DNA of 64,000 nucleotides from Geodermatophilus nigrescens. GTDB lineage: Bacteria; Actinomycetota; Actinomycetes; Mycobacteriales; Geodermatophilaceae. The notes under the pieces are model-generated. The model saw only the letters and a program-made list of their open reading frames with translations. It did not search any database and was not told the DNA's origin. The position numbers were made by a program, and so were the translations under genes. Of the stretch, positions 43,964-56,566 are shown piece after piece. The DNA lies in contig NZ_FQVX01000002.1 in the NCBI RefSeq assembly GCF_900129495.1, positions 248,001 to 312,000 of the forward strand, in the 5' to 3' direction. Numbering within the stretch: the first letter of the stretch is position 1; each line of letters begins with the position of its first letter.

Positions 43964-45436
43964 GTGGACGAGCCGGCCGGACCCGCGCCGCTGCCCGACC
44001 CCGCCCTCGCGCGGCACCGCGGGACGGCGCCCCGGGTCCGCGCGTCCTGGCGGCGCAGCCAGGGCTACGGGGTGCCGCCGGACGAGGTGGTGCCGGTGTT
44101 CAGCGGCTCCCCGGACACCGGCTCCCTGCTCTACGAGTGCGCCCACCGGGTGCTCAGCGACCTGCAGACGACGATCGCCAACGAGCCCGTGAGCCTGATG
44201 GTCGCCGACCCCGCCGGGTTCGTGCTGGCCCGCCTCGGCGACGACGCCTCGATCTCCCGGGCGCTGGACCGGGTGCACCTGGCGCCGGGCTTCTCCTACA
44301 GCGAGCGGTACGCCGGCACCAACGGCCTGGGGCTGTCGCTGGCCGACCGGGCGCCGACGCTGGTGCGCGCCGCCGACCACTGGGTGACCGACCTGCGCGG
44401 CTACACCTGCGCCGCGGCGCCCGTGCTCGAGCCCGGCACCGGGGAGCTCGCGGGCAGCATCAACCTCACCACCTGGTCGGACTCCTCCTCCGAGCTGCTG
44501 CTGGGCCTCGCGCAGACGGCGGCCAGCGCCACCAGCGCGCTCATGGCGGTGCGCAGCGGCGGCCGCCTCGTGCGCCCGGCGCCGCGCGGGGAGGTGTTCC
44601 GCGTGGTCGGCGGGTCGCTGGCCCCCGACGGCGGCGACCCGTGCGTCACCCCCGCCTGGCGCACCGCCGTCGACCGGGCCGCGGTCGCGGTCTCCTCCGG
44701 GGCCGGGACGGTCGTCGTCGGCGAGCCCGGCGCCGGCAAGGCGACCCTGGCCGCGCTCGCCCGGCGGCGCCTGGCCGGACGGCAGCGGCTGCTGCACGCC
44801 CGCGCGCCGGAGGCCGGCGACGTCGCGCCGTGGCTGGAGCTGTGGACGCCGGAGCTGCGCGACGCCGACACCTGCGTGATCGTCTCCGGGCTGCACCGGC
44901 TGCCGGCGTGGGCGGCCGGGGAGCTCGCGCACGTGCTCGCGGCGGTGCGGCGCGCCGGGCGGCCGCAGCCGTTCGTGCTCACCGCGCCGGACTACGGCGC
45001 GCTGCCGGACCCGGTGGCCCGGCTGGTCGACGCCGTCGTCGAGGCGCCCGCGCTGCGCGACCGGGCCGACGACGTGCTGCCGCTGGCGTCGTGGACCGCG
45101 CGCCGGGAGCGGCACCGCGAGGTGGCCTTCACCCCCCGCGCCGCGCGGGCGCTGACCGGCTACGCGTGGCCGGGCAACGTCGCGCAGCTGCGCCGGGTGG
45201 TGCGCGAGGCGGTGACCCGTGCCGACGTCGTCGACGTGTCCCACCTGGCGCCGGAGGTGCTCGACGGCGGCGGCCGGGCGCTGACCCGCCTGGAGCGGCT
45301 CGAGCGCGACGAGATCGTGCGGTGCCTGACCGAGCCCGGGACGACGATGACCCGCGTGGCCGAGGAGCTCGGCATCGGCCGGGCCACCCTCTACCGCAAG
45401 ATCGCCCAGTACCGGATCACCGTCCCCGACCGCTGA
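43964..45436 (+). CDS. GAF-AAA-Fis activator, MimR/AcoR-like
   Basis: 490 residues, GTG with GGGAGG upstream. N-terminal GAF sensor (about 30-190; YAGTNGLGLSLADR is characteristic), a weak AAA-like middle (GEPGAGKATLAALA as P-loop), and the Fis HTH MTRVAEELGIGRATLYRKI at the C-terminus. The GAFTGA loop needed to contact sigma-54 is absent, as in other actinobacterial members that work with other sigma factors. Divergent from the amidohydrolase-DUF59-ADH operon, in the same place as mimR relative to mimABCD. It likely activates that operon in response to a ketone or alcohol. Confidence 0.9.
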   Translation: MDEPAGPAPLPDPALARHRGTAPRVRASWRRSQGYGVPPDEVVPVFSGSPDTGSLLYECAHRVLSDLQTTIANEPVSLMVADPAGFVLARLGDDASISRALDRVHLAPGFSYSERYAGTNGLGLSLADRAPTLVRAADHWVTDLRGYTCAAAPVLEPGTGELAGSINLTTWSDSSSELLLGLAQTAASATSALMAVRSGGRLVRPAPRGEVFRVVGGSLAPDGGDPCVTPAWRTAVDRAAVAVSSGAGTVVVGEPGAGKATLAALARRRLAGRQRLLHARAPEAGDVAPWLELWTPELRDADTCVIVSGLHRLPAWAAGELAHVLAAVRRAGRPQPFVLTAPDYGALPDPVARLVDAVVEAPALRDRADDVLPLASWTARRERHREVAFTPRAARALTGYAWPGNVAQLRRVVREAVTRADVVDVSHLAPEVLDGGGRALTRLERLERDEIVRCLTEPGTTMTRVAEELGIGRATLYRKIAQYRITVPDR

Positions 45437-45534
45437 GGCCGCCCGCCGAGCCGGACCGCTCGGCCCGTCCGTCGTCCCGCTCCGGGGGCCGTGGCGTCCC
45501 GGCCGCCCTAGGGTCGGGCGCAGGAGGTGGGGCG

Positions 45535-47652
45535 GTGTCGGACGGGCTCTACATCACGGGCAGCGAGCCGGCGACGGGGAAGTCGGCGGTCGCCCTCGGC
45601 CTGTTCGACCTGTTGGCCCGGCGCGTGGGCCGGCTCGGGGTCTTCCGGCCGGTGGTGCGCAGCCGCGACGAGCCCGACCGGGTGGTCGACCTGCTGCTCC
45701 CCCGGGCGCCGGGGTCCCCGCCGTACGAGGCCTCGCTGGGCGTCACCTACGCCGAGGTGCTCGCCGACGAGGACCGGGCGCTGTCGGAGGTGGTCGCGCG
45801 GTACCGCGCGCTGGCGGCCCGGTGCGACCGGGTGCTGGTCGTCGGCACCGACTTCGGCGAGGCGGGCGCGGCCCGCGAGCTCTCCCTCAACGCGCGGATC
45901 GCGGTGAACCTCGGCCTGCCGGTGGTGTGCACGGTCTCCGGGCACGGCCGCGACGCCGCCGAGGTGGACCGCGCCGTCGACGTGGGCACCGATGCGCTGC
46001 GCCGGGCCGGCTGCGACGTCGTGGCGGTCGTCGTCAACCGGGTCGCCCCTGGCGAGCACGCCGCCGTCCGGCAGTCCCTGGCCGGGCGGGAGCCCGCCGC
46101 CTGGGCGCTGCCCGACGTGCCCGCGCTGACCGCGCCGACGATGGCCGAGATCGCCCGCGCCTGCGACGCCCGGGTGCTCGTCGGCGACGCCGCTGCCCTG
46201 CGCCGGGAGACCTCCGGCGTGCTGGTGGCAGCGATGACCGTGCCGAACCTGCTCGACCGGCTCGTCGACGACGTCGTGGTGATCACCCCGGGCGACCGGG
46301 CCGACGTGCTGCTCGGCGTCCTCGCCGCGCACCTGTCCGACGCCCTGCCGCAGCCCGCGGGCCTGGTGCTCACCGGCGGCCTCGAGCCCGCGGCGAGCGT
46401 GCTGGAGCTGGTGCGGCGCCTGCCCACGGTCGTGCCCGTGGTGCTCACCGACCTCGACACCCACGCGACGACGACGGTGGCCGACACCGTGCCCGGGTGG
46501 CTGAACGCCGAGGCGCCGCGCAAGGTCGACGTCGCGCTGGCGCTGTTCGAGGAGCACGTCGACGGCGCGGCGCTGCTCGACCGGGCCGAGGTGCACCGCG
46601 CCCGGGTGACCACGCCGCTGATGTTCGAGCACGGGCTGCTGGACCGGGCACGCGCCGACCGCCGGCACGTCGTGCTGCCCGAGGGCACCGACGAGCGGGT
46701 GCTGCAGGCCGCCGACCGGCTGCTGCGTCGCGGCGTCGTCGACCTGACCCTGCTCGGCGACCCCGCCGAGGTGCGGGCCGCCGCCGTCCGCGCCGGGGCC
46801 GACGTGTCCGCGGCGCGGGTGCTCGACCCCTGCGACCCGGCGCTGCGCGAGGAGCTCGCCGTCGAGTACGCCCGCCGGCGCGCGCACCGCGGCGTGACCA
46901 TGGACGCCGCCCGCGACGTCGTCGTCGACGTGTCCTACGCGGGCACGCTGATGGTGGCGCTCGGCATGGCCGACGGCATGGTGTCCGGGGCGACGCACAC
47001 GACCGCGCAGACGATCCGCCCGGCGCTGGAGCTGATCCGCACCACCGAGGGCGTGTCGATCGTGTCCAGCGTGTTCTTCATGTGCCTGGTCGACCGGGTG
47101 CTGGTCTACGGCGACTGCGCGGTCAACGTGCACCCGGACGCCGAGCAGCTGGCCGAGATCGCGGTGACCTCGGCGGGCACGGCGGCCCGCTTCGGCGTCG
47201 AGCCGCGGGTGGCGATGCTGTCCTACTCCACCGGGGAGTCCGGCAGCGGCGCCGACGTCGACCGGGTGCGCGCCGCCACCGAGCTGGTGCGCGGGCGGGC
47301 GCCGGACCTGTCGGTGGAGGGGCCGATCCAGTACGACGCCGCCGTCGACGCCGGGGTGGCGCGCACCAAGCTGCCCGGGAGCGCGGTGGCCGGCCGGGCG
47401 ACGGTGTTCGTCTTCCCCGACCTGAACACCGGCAACAACACCTACAAGGCGGTGCAGCGCAGCGCGGGCGCGGTGGCGGTCGGCCCGGTGCTGCAGGGCC
47501 TGCGCAAGCCGGTCAACGACCTGTCCCGCGGTGCCACGGTGCAGGACATCGTGAACACGGTGGCCATCACCGCCATCCAGGCGCAGGACCCGGCGCTCGA
47601 CGGCACCGCGCAGGACCCGGCGCTCGACGGCACGGCGCAGGGGATCTCGTGA
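45535..47652 (+). CDS. pta: phosphate acetyltransferase (long form)
   Basis: 705 residues, GTG behind AGGAGGTGGGG. It interconverts acetyl-CoA and acetyl phosphate. An N-terminal P-loop/DRTGG-type regulatory part (YITGSEPATGKSAVALGLF) is followed by the PTA_PTB catalytic domain from about residue 375 (HVVLPEGTDERVLQAA, FVFPDLNTGNNTYKAVQR). The last residues come from a 27-bp tandem duplication (47581-47634), giving AQDPALDGT twice beyond the normal end of the family. The stop overlaps the ackA start (GTGA), so the two are coupled. Confidence 0.96.
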   Translation: MSDGLYITGSEPATGKSAVALGLFDLLARRVGRLGVFRPVVRSRDEPDRVVDLLLPRAPGSPPYEASLGVTYAEVLADEDRALSEVVARYRALAARCDRVLVVGTDFGEAGAARELSLNARIAVNLGLPVVCTVSGHGRDAAEVDRAVDVGTDALRRAGCDVVAVVVNRVAPGEHAAVRQSLAGREPAAWALPDVPALTAPTMAEIARACDARVLVGDAAALRRETSGVLVAAMTVPNLLDRLVDDVVVITPGDRADVLLGVLAAHLSDALPQPAGLVLTGGLEPAASVLELVRRLPTVVPVVLTDLDTHATTTVADTVPGWLNAEAPRKVDVALALFEEHVDGAALLDRAEVHRARVTTPLMFEHGLLDRARADRRHVVLPEGTDERVLQAADRLLRRGVVDLTLLGDPAEVRAAAVRAGADVSAARVLDPCDPALREELAVEYARRRAHRGVTMDAARDVVVDVSYAGTLMVALGMADGMVSGATHTTAQTIRPALELIRTTEGVSIVSSVFFMCLVDRVLVYGDCAVNVHPDAEQLAEIAVTSAGTAARFGVEPRVAMLSYSTGESGSGADVDRVRAATELVRGRAPDLSVEGPIQYDAAVDAGVARTKLPGSAVAGRATVFVFPDLNTGNNTYKAVQRSAGAVAVGPVLQGLRKPVNDLSRGATVQDIVNTVAITAIQAQDPALDGTAQDPALDGTAQGIS
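47581..47634 (+). repeat. 27-bp tandem duplication in the pta 3' end
   Basis: Two copies (47581-47607, 47608-47634) differ at one base and are followed by the first 6 bases of a third copy. They encode AQDPALDGT twice, in frame. Confidence 0.9.
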
Positions 47653-48848
47653 GCGGGCGGGTGCTCGTCGTCAACGCGGGCTCGTCGTCGCTGAAGTACC
47701 GGCTGGTCGACGTCGCCGCCGGGGAGGCGCTGGCCTGGGGGCTGGCCGAGCGGGTGGGGCAGCCCTCCGGGCGGCTCACCCACTCCCTGCCCGGCCGGGA
47801 GCCCGACGTGGTGGAGCGGCCGCTGCCCGACCACGGGGTGGCGCTGGGCGCGGCGCTGGAGGCGTTCGACCGCTCGGGTCCCCGGCTGGCCGACGCCGGG
47901 CTCGTCGCCGTGGCGCACCGGGTGGTGCACGGCGGCGACCGGTTCTCCGCGCCGGTGCGCGTCGACGACGACGTGCTGCGGGCGGTCCGCGAGCTCGCCA
48001 CGCTGGCGCCGCTGCACAACCCGGTCAACGCCACCGGCATCGAGGTGGCGCGCCGTGCCTTCCCGGGCCTGCCGCACGTAGCGGTCTTCGACACCGCCTT
48101 CCACGCGACGCTGCCGCCGGAGGCGTACACCTACGCCGTCCCGCCGCAGTGGGCGCGGGACCACGGCGTGCGGCGTTACGGCTTCCACGGCACCTCGCAC
48201 GCCTACGTCTCCCGCGCCGCCGCGGAGCTGCTCGGGCGCCCGCCGGAGGAGGTGAACACCGTCGTGCTGCACCTGGGCAACGGGGCGAGCGCCACCGCCG
48301 TCGCCGGCGGCCGCAGCGTGGACACCTCGATGGGCATGACGCCGCTGGAGGGACTGGTGATGGGCACCCGCTCCGGGGACGTCGACCCCGCCGTCGTGGC
48401 GCACCTGCACCGGGTGGCCGGGCTAGGGCCCGACGACGTCGACCGGGCGCTCAACTCCTCCAGCGGCATGCTGGCGCTGGCCGGCACCAACGACCTGCGC
48501 GAGGTGCACCGCCGCATCGCCGAGGGCGACGCCTCCGCCGCCCTGGCGCTCGACGTGTTCTGCCACCGGGTACGGAAGTACGTGGGTGCCTACCTGGCGG
48601 TGCTGGGCCGCACCGACGCGATCGCGTTCACCGGGGGCATCGGCGAGAACGACCCGGTGGTGCGGTCGCGGTCGCTGGCCGGGTTGGAGCCGCTGGGCAT
48701 CCGGCTCGACGAGGAGGCCAACGCCGAGCGGGTCCCGGGCGCCCGGCGGATCTCGGCCGGGGACGGCCCGGTCGCCGTCCTGGTGGTCCCCACCGACGAG
48801 GAGCTGGAGATGGCCCGCCAGGCCGTCGCCCTCCTGGAGGGCCATTAG
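47649..48848 (+). CDS. ackA: acetate kinase
   Basis: 399 residues, GTG overlapping the pta stop. It converts acetyl phosphate plus ADP to acetate plus ATP, completing the Pta-Ack pathway. Signatures: VLVVNAGSSSLKYRL at the N-terminus, HRVVHGGDRF, HNPVNATGIE, RYGFHGTSHAYVS, LHLGNGASATAV and FTGGIGENDPVVR. Full length for the family. A 13-bp GC hairpin follows (48865-48895) before the convergent metH. Confidence 0.97.
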   Translation: MSGRVLVVNAGSSSLKYRLVDVAAGEALAWGLAERVGQPSGRLTHSLPGREPDVVERPLPDHGVALGAALEAFDRSGPRLADAGLVAVAHRVVHGGDRFSAPVRVDDDVLRAVRELATLAPLHNPVNATGIEVARRAFPGLPHVAVFDTAFHATLPPEAYTYAVPPQWARDHGVRRYGFHGTSHAYVSRAAAELLGRPPEEVNTVVLHLGNGASATAVAGGRSVDTSMGMTPLEGLVMGTRSGDVDPAVVAHLHRVAGLGPDDVDRALNSSSGMLALAGTNDLREVHRRIAEGDASAALALDVFCHRVRKYVGAYLAVLGRTDAIAFTGGIGENDPVVRSRSLAGLEPLGIRLDEEANAERVPGARRISAGDGPVAVLVVPTDEELEMARQAVALLEGH

Positions 48849-48864
48849 CACGACAAGTGCCCAC

Positions 48865-48895
48865 GGGTCCGCCGTCCCCGGGGGACGGCGGACCC
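48865..48895. terminator. bidirectional hairpin between ackA and metH
   Basis: Arms 48865-48877 and 48883-48895 are perfectly complementary (13 bp). It lies 16 nt after the ackA stop and 7 nt beyond the metH stop on the other strand. Confidence 0.8.
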
Positions 48896-48902
48896 GGGTC
48901 AC

Positions 48903-52703
<3,801 letters not shown>

Positions 52704-52842
52704 GGGCGTCCTCGGGGTCGCGGGGCGGGCGGGGCCTGTGCTGCAGCAGCAGCCGCCGGCGCGCCGGTGTTCCCGGGACGTCCCGGCGGGCCGACGTCAT
52801 CCTCCCATCCCCGATCGACCGGGACGGGGAGCGCGACCGACG

Positions 52843-52848
52843 TAGGCT
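52843..52848 (+). promoter_or_regulatory. -10 element of leaderless PAC2 mRNA
   Basis: TAGGCT, 6 nt before the GTG at 52855. The intervening CGGAGA is too close to the start to act as a ribosome site. Confidence 0.55.
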
Positions 52849-52854
52849 CGGAGA

Positions 52855-53718
52855 GTGACCGACCCGCAGTCCGCTCCCGACGACCTGCCCCAGCTGAACC
52901 GGCCGGTGGCGGTGGTCGCCTTCGAGGGCTGGAACGACGCCGGGGACGCCGCCACGGGCGCGCTCGAGCACCTCGAGCTGATCTGGGACGCCACCCCGCT
53001 CGCGGCGCTGGACCCCGAGGACTACTACGACTTCCAGGTCAACCGGCCGTCGGTCTCCCTGGTCGGGGGCGTGAGCCGGCGCGTCGAGTGGCCCACCACC
53101 CGCGTCTCGGTGGCCCGCCCGCCCGGCAGCGACCGCGACGTCGTGCTGATCCGCGGCATCGAGCCGAACATGCGCTGGCGCGGGTTCTGCGCCGAGCTGA
53201 TCGAGCTGTGCCAGGAGCTCGAGGTGGAGACCGTCGTCGCGCTCGGCGCCCTGCTCGCCGACACGCCGCACACCCGGCCCACCCCGGTGACCGGCTCGGC
53301 CTACGACGCCGAGTCCGCCGAGCGCTGGGGCCTGGAGACCTCCCGCTACGAGGGGCCCACCGGCATCCTCGGGATCTTCCAGGACGCGTGCGTGCAGGCC
53401 GGGCTGCCGGCGATCAGCTTCTGGGCCGCCGTCCCCCACTACGTCTCGCAGCCGCCGTCGCCGCGCGCCACCGTCGCGCTGCTGCAGCGGGTGGAGGAGG
53501 TGCTCGAGCTGACGGTGCCGCTCGGCGCCCTCCCCCAGCAGGCCGACGAGTGGGTCAAGACGGTCGACGAGATGGCCCAGGAGGACGCCGAGGTGGTCGA
53601 GTACGTGCGCTCGCTGGAGGAGCGCGCCACCGAGACCGACCTCTCGCAGGCCAACGGCGACCAGATCGCCCGCGAGTTCGAGCGCTACCTGCGCCGGCGG
53701 GGCTCCTCCCCCAACTGA
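52855..53718 (+). CDS. PAC2-family protein (proteasome assembly chaperone-like)
   Basis: 287 residues, GTG start. PAC2 fold: VAVVAFEGWNDAGDAATGAL at the N-terminus, VLIRGIEPNMRW, the GALLADTPHTRP central motif and YEGPTGILGIFQDAC. The family is named after a eukaryotic proteasome assembly factor, but bacterial members have no proven role. The metH-PAC2 pair is conserved in actinobacteria (Mtb Rv2124c/Rv2125). The helical C-terminus (about 210-287) is acidic. Followed by a 12-bp terminator hairpin. Confidence 0.93.
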   Translation: MTDPQSAPDDLPQLNRPVAVVAFEGWNDAGDAATGALEHLELIWDATPLAALDPEDYYDFQVNRPSVSLVGGVSRRVEWPTTRVSVARPPGSDRDVVLIRGIEPNMRWRGFCAELIELCQELEVETVVALGALLADTPHTRPTPVTGSAYDAESAERWGLETSRYEGPTGILGIFQDACVQAGLPAISFWAAVPHYVSQPPSPRATVALLQRVEEVLELTVPLGALPQQADEWVKTVDEMAQEDAEVVEYVRSLEERATETDLSQANGDQIAREFERYLRRRGSSPN

Positions 53719-53724
53719 CGGCCC

Positions 53725-53754
53725 GGTCCGCCTCCCCGCCGCGGGAGGCGGACC
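53725..53754. terminator. 12-bp hairpin after PAC2 gene
   Basis: Arms GGTCCGCCTCCC (53725-53736) and GGGAGGCGGACC (53743-53754), 6-nt loop, 6 nt after the stop. Confidence 0.8.
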
Positions 53755-54166
53755 GTCACGCGGCTTGTAGTTAGGGATAACGGCCGAACCGGCGCTAGTG
53801 ACGGCCTTCCTCGTCCGTTGCCGGTGCTGCAGGACCGGCGATGCACGAGCAACCCCGGCAATCCCCCACTCCTGGGGTGCTTTCCGATCCCCCGGGGTCC
53901 TCCAGCGCCCCGGTGAACCGTGGACCACCCCAGGAGCGGGGCGGACCGAGCGGTCGTACTCGGTGATCCAGCTGTTCAGCCGCCGGCGTACGCCGAGGTG
54001 ACGTGCCGTGAGCCTGACCTCGTCGCCGGGGCCGAGCAGGGCGCGGTCGGGCTGAGAACCGCCCGCTCACCGCCGGCCGCTGTCGACGCGGCCTACACGT
54101 CGGCCCACACCTCGAGGTCGAACGCTCCCTCCGGCACGGCGCACCGGGGCGACCACTCGACGACGG
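53755..54166. other. gene-free stretch with a long inverted repeat
   Basis: No credible gene. Arms 53864-53879 and 53926-53941 are complementary at 15 of 16 positions around a 46-nt centre. Codon bias is lost in all frames. It may hold a decayed insertion or a structured RNA; nothing further can be supported. Confidence 0.5.
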
Positions 54167-55228
54167 CTACTGCTGGCGCAGGAGCGGGGCCATCCGCGCG
54201 GCGGCGTCGTCGTCGAAGAGCCGGTCGTGCAGCCGCAGCGCGAACCGGTCGGTCATCCCGGAGACGTGGTCGACCACCTGGGTGACCAGGTCGGCCTCGG
54301 TGTCGCGGTAGGTGGCCGGGATCAGCTCGGGGTGGGCCAGGTGGTGGTCGACCAGCCGGCGGATGACGTCGACGGCGAGCTGCTTCTGCCCGGCCGCGGT
54401 CTCCGACAGGTACACCCGCTCGAACATGAACGCGCGCAGCTCGTGCATCGCGGCCAGCGGCCCGGGCGCCATCACCACCGCGCCGCCGTCGGCGAGGGCC
54501 CCCTCGACGACGGCGTCGACCATCGCCCCCACCATCGCGCTGCCGGGCTCCCCGAACGCGGCCCGCGCGACGGCGGGCAGGTCGCCGGGCTGCAGCACCC
54601 CGGCCCGGACGGCGTCGAGCGCGTCGTGCGAGAGGTAGGCGATCCGGTCGGCGTAGCGCACGCACTCCCCCTCGCGCGTGGCCGGCGGCGGGGCGATCTT
54701 CCAGCTGTGCGCGCGGATCCCGTCGCGCACCTCCCACGTGAGGTTGAGGTGCTCGAGCACCTCCACGATCCGCACGCCCTGCGCCGCGTGGTGCCAGCCG
54801 CCGGGGACGTAGGGGTCGAAGGCGTCCTCACCGATGTGCCCGAACGGCGAGTGCCCGACGTCGTGGCCGAGCGCGATCGCCTCGGCCAGCGTCTCGTTGA
54901 GCCCGAGCGCGCGGGCGATCGCCCGGGCCACCTGGGTGACCTGCAGCGTGTGGGTGAGTCGGGTGACGAAGTGGTCGCCGTCGGGGTTCAGGAAGACCTG
55001 CGTCTTGTGCTTGAGCCGGCGGAAGGCCTTGGCGTGCAGGATCCGGTCGCGGTCGCGCTCGAAGGCGGTGCGCAGCGCGTCCTCGGGCTCGGCGACGGCG
55101 CGGCCGCGGGTGGCCGCCGAGCGGGTGGCCGCCGGGGCGAGCCCGGACTCCTCCGCCTCGCGCGCGGTGCGGTCGGTGAGCATGAACCCCCCGGCGGCGG
55201 GGCCACCCGGGGAGCCGCCGCCGGCCAT
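54167..55228 (-). CDS. dgt: dGTPase-family HD triphosphohydrolase
   Basis: 353 residues if started at the ATG that overlaps the mshC stop (TGATG); an ATG at 55183 gives 338 residues without a Gly-rich leader. HD fold: RDRDRILHAKAFRRLKHKTQ and FVTRLTHTLQV bear the first His, AIALGHDVGHSPFGHIGE the HD pair, and YADRIAYLSHD the last Asp. The family hydrolyses dNTPs to nucleoside and triphosphate. KTQVF and the length match the Deinococcus/Mtb type. Translational coupling to mshC is likely. Confidence 0.93.
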   Translation of the reverse strand: MAGGGSPGGPAAGGFMLTDRTAREAEESGLAPAATRSAATRGRAVAEPEDALRTAFERDRDRILHAKAFRRLKHKTQVFLNPDGDHFVTRLTHTLQVTQVARAIARALGLNETLAEAIALGHDVGHSPFGHIGEDAFDPYVPGGWHHAAQGVRIVEVLEHLNLTWEVRDGIRAHSWKIAPPPATREGECVRYADRIAYLSHDALDAVRAGVLQPGDLPAVARAAFGEPGSAMVGAMVDAVVEGALADGGAVVMAPGPLAAMHELRAFMFERVYLSETAAGQKQLAVDVIRRLVDHHLAHPELIPATYRDTEADLVTQVVDHVSGMTDRFALRLHDRLFDDDAAARMAPLLRQQ

Positions 55229-56505
55229 CAGCCGTCCTGCAGCGCGGGGTCGACCTCGATGCCGAGGAGCGCGTCGACGGCGTCGGCCACCACCGCGGGG
55301 GCGCCCTCGTCGGTCTCCCCCTCCCCGGCCAGCGTGGCGGCCGCCCAGGCGTCGACGGCGGCGATGGCGCCGGGGCTGTCGAGGTCGTCGGCGAGCCGCT
55401 CGCGCAGCGCCGAGAGCAGCGGCGCGGCCGGGGCACCGGCGGCGCGGGCCACCGCGCGGCGCCAGGTGGCCAGCCGCTGCTCGGCGTCGGCGAGCAGGTC
55501 CGGCGTCCAGGCGCGGTCGGTGCGGTAGTGGCCCGACAGCAGCGCCAGCCGGATCGCCATCGGGTCGACGCCCTCGCCGCGCAGCTTGGAGACGAAGACC
55601 AGGTTGCCGCGGCTCTTGCTCATCTTCTCGCCGTCCAGGCCGATCATCGCCGCGTGCACGTAGGCCCGGGCGAACGGCAGCTTCTCCCCCGTCGCCGCCG
55701 CGGTGAGCGCCTCGGCGTGCACGGCGGAGTACTCGTGGTGCGGGAAGACCAGGTCGCTGCCGCCGCCCTGGACGTCGAAGCCCATGCCGATGGTGTCCAG
55801 CGCGATCGCGGCGCACTCGATGTGCCAGCCGGGGCGGCCGGCGGTGCCGCGCGGCCCCGCCCAGGACGGCTCGCCCTCGCGGGCGCCGCGCCACAGCAGC
55901 GGGTCGAGCCGGTTGCGCTTGCCCGGGCGGTCGGGGTCGCCGCCGCGCTCGGCCGACAGCGCCAGCATCGTTGTCTCGTCGTAGCCGGACTCCTCGCCGA
56001 ACCCGGGCGCCTGCGCGACGTCGTGGTAGACGTCGCCGGTGCCGTCGTCGAGGACGTAGGCCAGGCCCTCGTCGAGCAGCGTCTCCACGTGGGCGACGAT
56101 CAGCGGGATGGCGGCCACCGCGCCGACGTAGTCGTCCGGCGGGAGCACCCGCAGCGCCGTCATGTCCTCGCGGAACAGCGCGGTCTCCCGCATGCCGAGC
56201 ACGATCCAGTCCTCGCCGTCGCGGTCCGCGCGCTCGAGCAGCGGGTCGTCGATGTCGGTGACGTTCTGCACGTAGTGGACGGCGTGCCCGGCGTCGCGCC
56301 AGAGCCGGTTCACCAGGTCGAAGGCCAGGTAGGTGGCCGCGTGCCCGAGGTGGGTGGCGTCGTAGGGCGTGATGCCGCAGACGTACATCCGCGCGACCGG
56401 GCCGGGCTCGGTGGCCACGACCTCCCCGCGGGCGGTGTCGAACAGCCGCAGGACGGGGCCGGGGCCCGGGATGGTCGGGAGGAGCGGGGCGGGCCAGGCG
56501 AGCAC
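55228..56505 (-). CDS. mshC: mycothiol ligase MshC
   Basis: 425 residues, GTG start. MshC joins cysteine to GlcN-inositol with ATP, the third committed step of mycothiol synthesis. It has the cysteinyl-tRNA-synthetase catalytic fold but lacks the tRNA-binding domain. [15 protein letters not shown] contains the zinc C43 and the HIGH motif; [10 protein letters not shown] and PHHEYSA hold the other zinc ligands; KMSKSRGN is the second ATP motif. TAGGCT lies 7 nt before the GTG (56513-56518), so the mRNA is probably leaderless. This gene is a strong marker of Actinobacteria. Confidence 0.96.
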   Translation of the reverse strand: MLAWPAPLLPTIPGPGPVLRLFDTARGEVVATEPGPVARMYVCGITPYDATHLGHAATYLAFDLVNRLWRDAGHAVHYVQNVTDIDDPLLERADRDGEDWIVLGMRETALFREDMTALRVLPPDDYVGAVAAIPLIVAHVETLLDEGLAYVLDDGTGDVYHDVAQAPGFGEESGYDETTMLALSAERGGDPDRPGKRNRLDPLLWRGAREGEPSWAGPRGTAGRPGWHIECAAIALDTIGMGFDVQGGGSDLVFPHHEYSAVHAEALTAAATGEKLPFARAYVHAAMIGLDGEKMSKSRGNLVFVSKLRGEGVDPMAIRLALLSGHYRTDRAWTPDLLADAEQRLATWRRAVARAAGAPAAPLLSALRERLADDLDSPGAIAAVDAWAAATLAGEGETDEGAPAVVADAVDALLGIEVDPALQDG

Positions 56506-56512
56506 GACGCCG

Positions 56513-56518
56513 AGCCTA
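56513..56518 (-). promoter_or_regulatory. -10 element of leaderless mshC mRNA
   Basis: TAGGCT on the minus strand, 7 nt before the GTG at 56505, with no ribosome site between. Confidence 0.6.
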
Positions 56519-56566
56519 GTTGCGTGCCCGCCCTCACCCCCGCCGGCGACCGGCCTGTGGACGCCG

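Noticed and set aside
43964-45436. Sigma-54-dependent activator
   Set aside because: The GAFTGA motif is absent and actinobacteria generally lack sigma-54; called as a GAF-Fis activator instead.
42826-45500. Very long plus-strand open frame upstream of and in frame with pta
   Set aside because: It is antisense to the amidohydrolase and out of frame with the GAF-Fis regulator; the true pta start is the GTG at 45535 behind AGGAGG.
52704-52854. Possible cobalamin riboswitch upstream of metH
   Set aside because: The interval is only 151 nt, is shared with the divergent PAC2 gene, and no B12-box-like sequence was seen.
53795-54070. 91-codon minus-strand open frame after PAC2
   Set aside because: Pro/Arg/Gly-rich, no ribosome site, no codon bias and it spans the inverted repeat.
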